11,222 bases of DNA. It comes from an uncultured Oscillospiraceae bacterium (lineage in GTDB: Bacteria > Bacillota_A > Clostridia > Oscillospirales > Oscillospiraceae). The notes beneath the pieces were generated by a model. It saw only the letters and a program-made list of their open reading frames with translations, was not told the DNA's origin and searched no databases. Each line of letters opens with the position of its first letter. Within the stretch, counting starts at the first letter, position 1. The position numbers and the translations under genes were made by a program. The DNA lies in assembly GCA_944385265.1 (NCBI GenBank), contig CALWWO010000117.1:1-11222 (forward strand), given 5' to 3'. Shown one piece after another: positions 1-6,327 of this stretch.

Positions 1-141
1 CTCAACGGAGGATATGTCGCTGTATGCTGCCGAGCTGTGTACGCTGTCATACCGCGCCGATATAAAGTACGGCAGGCATGCTATGACCGCCGCAAGCACA
101 ACAGCCGCTGAAATAATTACCGTAGTTTTAGCCTTTTTCAA
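1..141 (-). CDS. Membrane-anchored extracytoplasmic protein, third tandem paralogue (partial)
   Basis: This is the N-terminal 47 codons of a gene that runs off the left edge. The start is TTG at 139-141, preceded on the minus strand by a purine-rich AGGACGGGG. The peptide begins with lysines and then has a hydrophobic segment (about residues 7-28), which fits a membrane anchor or uncleaved signal. The start (basic residues, then hydrophobic stretch) and a short stretch near residue 45 (ISSVE) resemble the products at 1082-1831 (which has VSTVE) and 285-1064. I infer that it is the third member of a tandem paralogous family downstream of the two-component genes. Its function is unknown, and the extracytoplasmic part lies outside the window. 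Confidence 0.7.
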   Translation of the reverse strand, partial: MKKAKTTVIISAAVVLAAVIACLPYFISARYDSVHSSAAYSDISSVE

Positions 142-177
142 AATATCCCCGTCCTGTTCAAGTGGGTTTAATATGTC

Positions 178-217
178 AAAAAGCGCCGTCTAACCTCTTC
201 GTACAAAAAGGCGGCGC
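178..217 (-). terminator. Possible minus-strand terminator or attenuator between paralogues 2 and 3
   Basis: Read on the minus strand, GCGCCG (212-217) can pair with CGGCGC (183-188) across a 23-nt loop, and a run of five T follows (178-182). The long loop makes it weaker than a textbook intrinsic terminator. It sits in the 143-bp gap between paralogue 2 and paralogue 3, so it could reduce read-through into the third gene. Confidence 0.35.
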
Positions 218-284
218 AATCGGGCCGGAATGCGCGGGGCGCTTTAAGAGACGGCGGCGTATTGCTTTTTGCCGCGCCGGCGCG

Positions 285-1064
285 TCACGACGTGTATTCT
301 ATCCGAAAATCTCCGCCGTCGGTTGCATAGAAATCTATTTCGAATGCGCCGTACTCGCTGTCGGCGAAAAGGTAGTGGCAAGACGTCGAATCCGTATTGT
401 GAATTATCCGATAATACCCGTTCCGGGATTTGTTTTTCTCTGCCTCGTCCATAAGGCCAAGCTGTTCAAAATATATCGCCGCGAGAGTGTCTATCGTTTC
501 CATGCGGAGTTCCGCTCGTTCTTCGTCGGTGCCCTCGGCGGGCATGGCTTGAAGAGGCTTCGGCGCCGTGTAGGATATACCAAGCAGGCTCTCCGTCTCA
601 TCGTCTATATATGTGACGAGGTACGAGCCGGTCCTGCCTGTCGGCGCAAACCCCGCAAATCCGACCGTCCAGTAATGCACGATGTTGTGTATCGTGCCGA
701 TATCGTATCTTATCATGGGCGCGGCATTGTTGTCCGCGGTGCCGTACCATGTAAGAAGGCCGGCGTTCTGCAAACCGTCTATTATGGTGTTTGTCCTCTC
801 AAAAACGATCGACTCGTCAAGAGCGGGATCGTGATTTGTAGAGGTGAACATATTTGGCTGAGACATTATGGCGAGCTTTCGCTTCATCGAAAGTGATGTC
901 CCGGGCTCGATCATCTCAAGCTCGGCGGAGACTGCGTCGAAATCGATATATCCGGTTTCGCCGTCGCCGCTGAAAATCGTCAGTATCGTATGCGGGAGAA
1001 ATGCGCACACAAATATCAAAGCCGCCGTAGCGGCGACGATCGCGGCCGTTTTTAATTTTCGCAA
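285..1064 (-). CDS. Membrane-anchored extracytoplasmic protein of unknown family (paralogue 2)
   Basis: The protein has 259 residues and starts at TTG (1062-1064), preceded by a GGGGCGGGG-like purine stretch. An N-terminal basic cluster and a hydrophobic helix (about residues 7-31) suggest export with the N-terminus anchored in the membrane. The rest is soluble and acidic, with no motif I can assign to an enzyme. It aligns by eye with the 1082-1831 product: both start MRKLK, both have V-S-x-x-E near residue 45, both have an LDDETGSIL/IDDETESLL-like segment followed by an EYTS/SYTA stretch, then a YF-x-x-LG segment and a Y-G-x-x-x-x-D motif near the end. It lies 17 bp downstream of that gene and after the histidine kinase, so it is probably in the same operon. 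It may modulate the kinase or be its output; this is inference only. No lipobox is evident. Confidence 0.85.
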   Translation of the reverse strand: MRKLKTAAIVAATAALIFVCAFLPHTILTIFSGDGETGYIDFDAVSAELEMIEPGTSLSMKRKLAIMSQPNMFTSTNHDPALDESIVFERTNTIIDGLQNAGLLTWYGTADNNAAPMIRYDIGTIHNIVHYWTVGFAGFAPTGRTGSYLVTYIDDETESLLGISYTAPKPLQAMPAEGTDEERAELRMETIDTLAAIYFEQLGLMDEAEKNKSRNGYYRIIHNTDSTSCHYLFADSEYGAFEIDFYATDGGDFRIEYTS

Positions 1065-1081
1065 GATATCACCCCGCCCCT

Positions 1082-1831
1082 TTAGCGAATGTAATGGTCT
1101 ATGTAAAACCCATGCTCGTGGATGACGATATCGACGTACACCGTACCGTAGCCGTACGCCTCAAATGTGTAACGGCAGAGCGCCGTGCCCGTGCCGTCTA
1201 CAATCTCGTTTGTCCGGAAGTCCATATAATCCGTTATGCCGAGCTCTATAAAGTAGTATCTCGCAATAAACAGCAGGTGGTTTTCAAACACTGCCTCATT
1301 AAATACGGGGTCGGCGCTTGTATATTCCATTTTTAGTATGCTGCCCGTCTCGTCGTCCAGAACGAGATCGAGCGTCGCCGCGTCCTCATCCCATAAATAA
1401 GGAGAGTTGCGATAATTCCTTTCCAGAAGCCATACGGCGTCCTGCAGCTCCGGTGCCGACGGTATCAGGACGAGCATCGGCGTACTATCACCCCAGATAT
1501 GCGAGGTGACGTCCTCTGATTTTAATATCATGCCTCGGTTTTCATACGGCAGCAGAGCGTTGCCGACGATCGAGCCGACGTCATTTTATGTTAAATTAAG
1601 CTCGCTTCCCGACACCTCGAACATAGACGTCATCATAGCCATCATCGCGAGTTTTTCAACGCCGGGCGTGTTCTGGCTTATGCTGAGCTCCACGGTGGAT
1701 ACACGGTCATACTCGGCCTCGTTCTCCATTCTGTCATCCAGGATTTTCGATACGAGGAACGGGATGCACGCCCCCGCCGCGATAAGCAGCAGCGTTATAA
1801 AAACGGCGAGCGCGATCTTAAGCTTGCGCAT
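1082..1831 (-). pseudogene. Paralogue 1 of the anchored family, interrupted by one in-frame TAA
   Basis: The region reads as 250 codons in a single frame from ATG (1829-1831) to the stop at 1082-1084, broken only by TAA at 1586-1588 (codon 82). The two halves would otherwise be called as 81-residue and 149-residue ORFs, but they lie in the same frame, and homology to the 285-1064 product continues on both sides of the stop. The N-terminus has a basic start and a membrane helix (about residues 6-29). The start codon overlaps the end of the histidine kinase gene by 14 bp, a translationally coupled layout. The internal ATG at 1531 has only a weak upstream purine stretch, so efficient re-initiation is doubtful. 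The likely reading is a recent nonsense mutation (for example GAA to TAA) or a sequence error. Stop read-through is less likely. An 81-residue anchored fragment may still be made. Confidence 0.7.
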
Positions 1832-3233
1832 CTTTCCGCACCGCCTTTCCGTAGAGTGTCACGGTGACGTGGGTGCCTTTTCCGGGGACGCTTGTAAAAT
1901 TTATGCTGCCGTCGTGCAGCTCAACTATCTGCTTGCACAGCGCAAGGCCGAGCCCCGCGCCGCCCTGACTTCTGGCGCGGGCCTTGTCGACGCGGTAAAA
2001 CGCCTCGGTGATTTTTGAGAGCTCCTCCTGCTCCATGCCGTGGCCGTTGTCGACTACATGGAACTGGCAGCCGTCCAAAATCGAGACGGCCTGCACCGCG
2101 ATTATACCGCCGCCGTCCATCGCCTTTGAGGCGTTGTCGACGAGATTGTACAGCACGGATTTTACGAGATCCGGTTCAAACACCGCGCGCTGATGCTCGC
2201 CCCTGCAAACGAGGCGAATGCCTTTCGCTTTCAGCGCGGGCGAAAGCGCGCGCTCGATCTCGGCGACAAACACGTTCAGACGGACACGCTTTAGCTCGAG
2301 CTCGTCCTTTTTGAGAAGCAGAAGTTCGAGCAGCTTGAACGACAGTCTCTCAAGCCGATGCCCCTCGGAATGGATATAGTCCGCGGCCATCATCCTCGAG
2401 TTTTCGTCGAGATTTCCCTGACGCAGGAGATCCGAAAAGCCGATTATAGATGTCATGGGCGTTTTTAGCTCGTGCGCAAAAGCGCCCATAAAGTTCTCCT
2501 GCCGCTGCATATCGCTCTCAAGCCGGCTGATATTCTCCTGAAGTCTGTCCGCCATCACGTCAAAGTCTCGCGAGAGCTGGCCGAACTCGTCGTTTGTCGG
2601 TATATTTGAACGCGTGGACAGATCGCCGGCCGCTATTCTCCGCACTGTCACGAGAAGGCGGCGAAGCGGCCTTGTCAGCGCAAACGACAGCGCGACCGAC
2701 GCCGCTATGCCGAACAGGACAACGGCGATGTACACTATAAAATACAGTCTCTGCTGCAGATCCCGCAGATTGTATACGTCCGACAGATCAAACCGCGCCG
2801 TGAGCTCAAGCTCGCTCTCTCCGGTCGGTATAACGCTCAAAATCACAAGTCCGTGGCCGAACTGGTCAGATACGGATAAATAGCTGCACTGTCCCGACTC
2901 CGGCGCGGGCAGATCATAATTCAACAGCTCCTCCTCGCCGCTTCTGAACATGCGTCCCTCGTTGTTTCGCAGCAGCAGCGCCTGCCACTGCCCGTAATTC
3001 TGCGTCGACATCTGCGAAAGCGCTTCGCTGAGTCCGTCAAAATCGGTCTGAGCGCCGAGTGAATTTAAAAGGTACAGCGTGTTCTGCACGCTTTCAAACG
3101 AGGTGAGCGCCGTCTGCCTCTCCTGCTGCAGCGTCGTATTGAACGAGGTCGTTATTATAAGCGTACCGCCGATACCGAACGATACCGCGATAAGCAGTGA
3201 TATAGTGATCATAAGCTTTAGGCGAAAGCTCAT
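1818..3233 (-). CDS. Sensor histidine kinase with HAMP domain
   Basis: This is a membrane sensor kinase of 471 residues. Visible parts in order: TM1 (about 9-29), an extracytoplasmic sensor region of about 130 residues (30-160), TM2 (about 163-185), and a HAMP linker (about 186-238, with the conserved P189 and DEFGQL). The HisKA H-box FAHELKTPM has the phosphoacceptor His254. The N-box is LYNLVDNASK (N363, N367), the G1 box is DNGHG (395-399), and the G2 box is GGAGLGLALCK (424-434). All catalytic boxes are intact. The gene starts 3 bp after the response-regulator stop and overlaps paralogue 1 at its end, so the three are one transcriptional unit. The ligand is unknown. The architecture resembles VanS/PhoR-type kinases, but no specific orthologue can be named. 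Confidence 0.97.
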   Translation of the reverse strand: MSFRLKLMITISLLIAVSFGIGGTLIITTSFNTTLQQERQTALTSFESVQNTLYLLNSLGAQTDFDGLSEALSQMSTQNYGQWQALLLRNNEGRMFRSGEEELLNYDLPAPESGQCSYLSVSDQFGHGLVILSVIPTGESELELTARFDLSDVYNLRDLQQRLYFIVYIAVVLFGIAASVALSFALTRPLRRLLVTVRRIAAGDLSTRSNIPTNDEFGQLSRDFDVMADRLQENISRLESDMQRQENFMGAFAHELKTPMTSIIGFSDLLRQGNLDENSRMMAADYIHSEGHRLERLSFKLLELLLLKKDELELKRVRLNVFVAEIERALSPALKAKGIRLVCRGEHQRAVFEPDLVKSVLYNLVDNASKAMDGGGIIAVQAVSILDGCQFHVVDNGHGMEQEELSKITEAFYRVDKARARSQGGAGLGLALCKQIVELHDGSINFTSVPGKGTHVTVTLYGKAVRKDAQA

Positions 3234-3236
3234 ACG

Positions 3237-3890
3237 TTACTCCTCCAAGCGGTAGCCCATGCCGTACACAGGGCGTATTTTGTCGTCCCAGTTCAGCTTT
3301 TTCTTCATTCTCTGTATGTGAAGCTCAACAGTGCGCGTGTTTTCCGGGTATTCCCCTCCCCATACGCGCTCGTATATCGTCATTTTTGAAAGTACGACGC
3401 CCACGTTCTGCGCGAACAGCAGAAGAAGATCGTACTCCTTCCGCGTGAGCGGTATCTCCTCTCCGCGGCGGAAAACCTGCATCGAGAGTGTGTTTATCTC
3501 AAGATCGTCTATTCTGATGTTCGTGTCGAGTTTTCCGTGGCGGCGCAGCACGCCGTCTACACGCGCGAGCAGCTCAAGCACGTCAAACGGCTTTACTATA
3601 TAGTCCTCAGCGCCCATCCGCAGCCCCTTTACGCGGTCTGCCACGGCGTTTTTCGCCGTCAGAAATATCACCGGTATTCCCGTCTGTCGGATATAGTCCA
3701 TAAGCTCGAACCCGTCGATCCCCGGCAGCATTATGTCGAGCAGAACAAGATCAAACGTCTCTTTTTCTATCATATTGGCGGCCGAAACACCGTCATAAAC
3801 ACAAACACATTGGTAGCCCGCACGGCTAAGGCTGACGCGCAAAAGCTCCGTGATAGGCTTTTCATCATCTACGGCTAAAATCCGTATCAT
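3237..3890 (-). CDS. OmpR/PhoB-family response regulator
   Basis: The protein has 217 residues. The receiver domain (1-115) has the acidic pair D8-D9, phosphoacceptor D52 in LLDIMLPG, T78 and K100 (IVKPF). The C-terminal winged-helix DNA-binding domain (about 124-217) contains the family signature LTRKEYDLL, then RTVELHIQRMKKKL and a GMGYRLEE end. The start ATG (3888-3890) is preceded by GGGAGGAG with a 7-nt spacing. It is the first gene of the operon and the expected partner of the kinase 3 bp downstream. Two direct repeats in its own promoter suggest autoregulation (inference). Confidence 0.97.
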   Translation of the reverse strand: MIRILAVDDEKPITELLRVSLSRAGYQCVCVYDGVSAANMIEKETFDLVLLDIMLPGIDGFELMDYIRQTGIPVIFLTAKNAVADRVKGLRMGAEDYIVKPFDVLELLARVDGVLRRHGKLDTNIRIDDLEINTLSMQVFRRGEEIPLTRKEYDLLLLFAQNVGVVLSKMTIYERVWGGEYPENTRTVELHIQRMKKKLNWDDKIRPVYGMGYRLEE

Positions 3891-3909
3891 TCAGCATCTC
3901 CTCCCGTTA

Positions 3910-3938
3910 TTAATAAAAATATATCACAATTGCATCAA
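3910..3938 (-). promoter_or_regulatory. Putative sigma-A promoter for the two-component operon
   Basis: On the minus strand TTGATG (3933-3938) and TATTAA (3910-3915) are separated by 17 bp, a reasonable -35/-10 pair. The predicted leader is only about 12 nt, just long enough for the ribosome binding site. The -35 overlaps one of the TGATGCA repeats, which fits activation or repression by an OmpR-type protein. Confidence 0.4.
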
Positions 3939-3948
3939 AAGTGCATCA
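3931..3948 (-). promoter_or_regulatory. Tandem TGATGCA repeats, candidate response-regulator site
   Basis: TGATGCA occurs twice in direct orientation (3931-3937 and 3942-3948), start to start 11 bp. OmpR-family regulators usually bind direct repeats on one face of the helix with this spacing. I found no further copy elsewhere in the window, which points to specific autoregulation, although this is inferred from layout only. Confidence 0.5.
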
Positions 3949-3961
3949 TAATCTGTTATCC

Positions 3962-4027
3962 GGCAAAAAATATTGTATTTTTTTGCCCACAGCAAGAAAA
4001 TTTTTGTCGCCGGAACGGCGGCAAAAA
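3962..4027. repeat. Two adjacent hairpin-forming palindromes
   Basis: The first palindrome (3962-3987) has GGC-A6-TA facing TA-T7-GCC around a 3-nt loop. The second (4001-4027) has TTTTTGTCGCCG facing CGGCGGCAAAAA around GAA, 12 bp with one G-U pair. Neither has the stem-then-T-run order of an intrinsic terminator, because the T tract lies on the 5' side of the second stem on either strand. They lie between the promoters of the minus-strand operon and the plus-strand XRE gene, so they may be protein-binding or DNA-structure elements. Confidence 0.5.
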
Positions 4028-4173
4028 TGTGTTTATAAATAATATGCCGTCACGTTGCATAAAAGAGGCTTATAACGCACTGTATTATAGCTATAGTCAA
4101 TTTCGCCGTAATTCGTGAGCAAAAATATTACCGTAACGAGCAATATCAGAGAACAAAAGTTGTAACTTTGCGG

Positions 4174-4200
4174 GAGATATTTTATCTCAAATTGAGATAA
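4174..4200. promoter_or_regulatory. Candidate XRE operator palindrome
   Basis: TTATCTCAA and TTGAGATAA form a perfect 9+9 palindrome around one A (4182-4200). An extra GAGATA half-site at 4174-4179 faces the left arm across 3 bp. A further degenerate copy (TCTCGATTTGA) follows near 4210. Small XRE repressors commonly bind such sites, and this one abuts the -35 of the XRE gene, so autorepression is likely. Confidence 0.6.
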
Positions 4201-4227
4201 TTGTCAATGTCTCGATTTGAATATAAA
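4201..4227 (+). promoter_or_regulatory. Putative promoter of the XRE gene
   Basis: TTGTCA (4201-4206) and TATAAA (4222-4227) match 5 of 6 consensus bases each, with a short 15-bp spacer. Transcription would begin near 4235, downstream of the TTG at 4217. This argues that the longer upstream start of the following gene is not used. Confidence 0.4.
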
Positions 4228-4267
4228 TAAAATGTGGATATCTACATTTAAAAAGGGGATGACCGAT

Positions 4268-4492
4268 TTGCGTTTAAAGGAGCTGCGCGAGGATGGGGAT
4301 TTTACGCAAAAAGAGATCGCAAATCTTCTGCATGTGCAGCAGAACACATATTCTCAATATGAAAATCAGCTTCGCCAGCTGCCTTTACCCTTGTTGGTCA
4401 AGCTTGCTGATTTTTACGGCACGTCGGTGGATTATATTTTAGAGCGCACTGACGAACGAAAGCCATATCCAAGAAAACGAAAAACCGACTAA
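4268..4492 (+). CDS. Small XRE-family HTH transcriptional regulator
   Basis: The protein has 74 residues and is essentially one Cro/C1-type helix-turn-helix domain: LKELRED, TQKEIANLL, then NTYSQYEN (recognition helix), and the typical LLVKLADFYGTSVDYILERT end. A basic tail follows. I chose the TTG at 4268 because AAAAGGGG lies 9 nt upstream and relatives usually begin near xRLKELRE. The ATG at 4259 touches the GGGG directly, and the in-frame TTG at 4217 lies before the likely transcription start. The gene is monocistronic between its operator and a strong terminator. Many such proteins are autorepressors in mobile elements or defence loci, but no target is visible besides its own palindrome. 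Confidence 0.88.
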   Translation: MRLKELREDGDFTQKEIANLLHVQQNTYSQYENQLRQLPLPLLVKLADFYGTSVDYILERTDERKPYPRKRKTD

Positions 4493-4539
4493 AAATTATG
4501 GCGTGCTTTTTTCGCTCACTGCGTGGGCGAAAAAGAACA

Positions 4540-4576
4540 AAAACGCAACCAGCGTAATTGGTTGCGTTTTGTTTTT
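4540..4576 (+). terminator. Intrinsic terminator after the XRE gene
   Basis: AAAACGCAACCA (4540-4551) pairs perfectly with TGGTTGCGTTTT (4559-4570) around a 7-nt loop, followed by GTTTTT. It lies 48 bp after the stop of the XRE gene. A smaller TTTTTCGC/GCGAAAAA hairpin sits just before it (about 4508-4535). Confidence 0.88.
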
Positions 4577-4986
4577 GGGAATTGCTCGAGCAGGAGCGTA
4601 AAACTACAATGCAATCTATCGTCGCACATGCGGCACTGCTCCTGTAGCTTTGTCCATGTTGTAACTAGGTACACGTCGTCGCGGATTTAGCTTCGCTCGC
4701 ATCGAGCTAAAGCTCAGTACTTACCCGCTTTGCCGCTCCTCCTCTTCAAATCAAACCCGCTTCGCCGAGCTTTAATTTGACATCTTTTTTTGCAGGGGGA
4801 GCACGCCCCCACTATATCTTCTTCGGGGTGACCACCTCTTTTTACAAAATTACGATCCAGCGCAGGCGATCGTAATTTTGAGAGGAGACGCAGCGGAATA
4901 AGTGCACCGGCGGCTTTTTACAAAAAAGCAGACCTCATGAAAGCAGATCCTCTTATGCGGCCGGAAATAATTATTACGTTAAATGG
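4577..4986. other. 410 bp without a convincing gene; structured, repeat-like region
   Basis: No ORF here has both a good start and a ribosome binding site. Inverted repeats are frequent: CAGGAGC/GCTCCTG (4591-4597 with 4638-4644), TTTAG..CTCG/CGAGCTAAA (4686-4711), TCAAATCAAA/TTTAATTTGA (4746-4755 with 4771-4780, one mismatch), GGGGG/CCCCC (4795-4799 with 4806-4810) and the long repeat at 4835-4885. On the minus strand two stretches stay open without a proper start. One (4516-4674, GTG possible) runs through the terminator. The other (4714 to about 4920) lacks ATG. This pattern suggests a dispersed structured element or decayed sequence rather than genes. Imperfect direct repeats AAGCAGACCTC and AAGCAGATCCTC lie at 4926-4952. 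Confidence 0.5.
4835..4885. repeat. Long inverted repeat (13 bp perfect plus 5 bp)
   Basis: CAAAATTACGATC (4845-4857) is perfectly repeated in inverse as GATCGTAATTTTG (4868-4880), with a 10-nt loop. CCTCT (4835-4839) and AGAGG (4881-4885) extend the stem after a 5-nt bulge. No T-run follows on either strand, so it is not an obvious terminator. Confidence 0.75.
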
Positions 4987-5535
4987 CTATTCCTGTTTTC
5001 CGAAAGACATACACTTGCCTATCACGTCGCCGGTTTTCAGGTACTCATAGGTGGGCATCTCAAACAGTACAGGCTTTAAAATACGGTAGTTCAGCTTGCC
5101 GTCCTCGGTCAGTACATTTTCTTCGGCATATGTGTTGTCGATGGTACAGATAAAGTTGTCAAACCCCTTCGTTTCATAGATATCCTCTACACTGCACTCC
5201 ATCACAACGGACGCCTGAGAAATCATCGGCGTTCCGCCGTCGGCAAGAATAAAATCAAATAGTTCCGATTTATCCTCCTTGCTGCCGCTGACGCAGCCGG
5301 AACGGTCCGCTTTCGCGAGTATGGTCTCATCCACGATATTTATCGATAGCTTTTTGCTTTCCTTGATACCCTGATTTGTATAGTGGGGCTTTGCCAGACT
5401 TACCATTACATGGTCGTGACCCATGATTCCCAAATGCCCGGCCAGCAGCCAGTTTGGCTTTCCGTTTACGATCGCCCCGATCACCGCAAGGGGCATCGGA
5501 TATAGGGCCAGTACGTTTCCTATGTTCTTTTTCAT
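4987..5535 (-). CDS. Flavin reductase family (FMN-binding split-barrel) protein
   Basis: The protein has 182 residues and resembles the flavin-reductase-like family that binds FMN and uses reduced nicotinamide cofactor. Similarity includes the N-terminal ALYPMPLAVIGA segment, the NWLLAGHLGIMGHDHVMVSL core, the TNQGIKESKKLSINIV stretch and the SGCVSGSKEDKSELF segment. Length is normal for the clostridial cytoplasmic branch. I chose ATG 5535 because GGAGG lies 9 nt upstream and family members begin here. An in-frame ATG at 5625 adds 30 residues, including a hydrophobic stretch, and also has AGGAGG 10 nt upstream. The electron acceptor is unknown. Two more oxidoreductase genes lie to the right, but debris separates them, so a joint pathway is not shown. 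Confidence 0.85.
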   Translation of the reverse strand: MKKNIGNVLALYPMPLAVIGAIVNGKPNWLLAGHLGIMGHDHVMVSLAKPHYTNQGIKESKKLSINIVDETILAKADRSGCVSGSKEDKSELFDFILADGGTPMISQASVVMECSVEDIYETKGFDNFICTIDNTYAEENVLTEDGKLNYRILKPVLFEMPTYEYLKTGDVIGKCMSFGKQE

Positions 5536-5697
5536 AATAAAATACCTCCGAAAATCATTTTGCAATCTACAAGACAGCGTTATAAGAAAGATCGATACGC
5601 TTGAAGCTATCTTTTTATGAATCATTTCCTTGATACCTCCTGATATTGTAAATCAGCAAAATATTGAAGCACGTTTGGATATTGAATCTGCTTTTTG

Positions 5698-5802
5698 TTA
5701 TTTTTTATGGGCTTTTTTTCCGGGCAGTTTCCGCAGCAGCACGGAAATGGAAATATAGTAGGACAGAAAAATAAAGACGCCCATCATAGCCAAATAATCT
5801 AA
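5698..5802 (-). pseudogene. C-terminal remnant of a membrane protein (tentative)
   Basis: An open minus-strand frame ends at TAA 5698-5700. It encodes a hydrophobic helix (LAMMGVFIFLSYYISISVLL) followed by a basic tail (RKLPGKKAHKK), a typical end of a membrane protein. The frame stays open to 5892, but from about 5803 it is antisense to the DHHW fragment, and the only start there is a TTG without a ribosome binding site. I therefore think only the last 35 or so codons are genuine. Codons such as CTG CTG CGG are more GC-rich than the neighbouring DHHW piece. The family is unknown. Confidence 0.3.
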
Positions 5803-6174
5803 ATAGAAGAGGGGAAGCGGTTCACTGAAATTGAATACAATTATGGAAAAGTACAGAGCGATACGGTTTATGCTATGGAACACCTCTCGCAAAAAGACAA
5901 ATATCAGATCTTTTTAAATGGAAATCATCCTGAAATAACTATAAATACTCCGCAAAAAAACGGTAAACATCTACTTATTATAAAGGATTCTTATGCAAAC
6001 GCCTTCGTTCCGTTTCTAATAAACGACTATGAAACAATCCACATAATCGATCCACGCTATTACAACGGAAGCATTGATAGTTATATTGCTGATAATAAAA
6101 TTGATGAATGCTTATTTTTGTATAACATAAAGAATTTTTGCGAAGATACAAGCATTCCCGAGACATTGGCTTGA
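5803..6174 (+). pseudogene. C-terminal fragment of a DHHW-family (SGNH-hydrolase-like) protein
   Basis: The last 123 codons of a DHHW-type protein are preserved. Recognisable pieces are KDKYQIFLNGNHPE, NGKHLLIIKDSYANAFVPFL, a DPRYYNGSI segment and LFLYNIKNF. In intact relatives this is the C-terminal third of a roughly 350-400-residue exported protein, often next to a DltB-like O-acyltransferase gene. Similarity continues upstream of the first ATG (5875), back to a stop at 5800-5802, and that ATG has no ribosome binding site, so the 5' part is missing. The fragment is AT-rich compared with both flanks, which suggests a separate origin. The O-acetylation link is family knowledge; here the gene is dead. 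Confidence 0.75.
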
Positions 6175-6258
6175 AAATAAAAATTCATATATATTTGTCT
6201 AAGTCTGCTCTTTTAGAAAATGATAATTCAGTTCCATTGGACATAAATGGTAAAGTCA

Positions 6259-6303
6259 AAAGCGCCTTTTCTGCGGTTTTTTAAGCCGCAGAAAAGGCGC
6301 TTT
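6259..6303. terminator. Strong bidirectional terminator-type hairpin
   Basis: AAAGCGCCTTTTCTGCGG (6259-6276) pairs perfectly with CCGCAGAAAAGGCGCTTT (6286-6303), an 18-bp stem with a 9-nt loop. It lies between the convergent DHHW fragment (plus) and the SDR gene (minus). On the minus strand the stem ends in CTTTTGACTTT, so it most likely ends SDR transcription. Confidence 0.85.
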
Positions 6304-6327
6304 ATCCAGCAAATTAAAGTTTTGCGA

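Noticed and set aside
162..896. Long plus-strand frame of 244 codons
   Set aside because: It lies antisense to paralogue 2, which has the better start, membrane anchor and homology to its neighbour. The plus frame has no ribosome binding site and an arginine-rich, unnatural composition.
4516..4674. Minus-strand frame of 52 codons with a GTG start
   Set aside because: It runs straight through the XRE terminator stem, has no ribosome binding site, and is best explained as part of the structured block.
5975..6170. Minus-strand frame of 62 codons
   Set aside because: It is antisense to the DHHW fragment, which has clear family motifs; there is no start signal.
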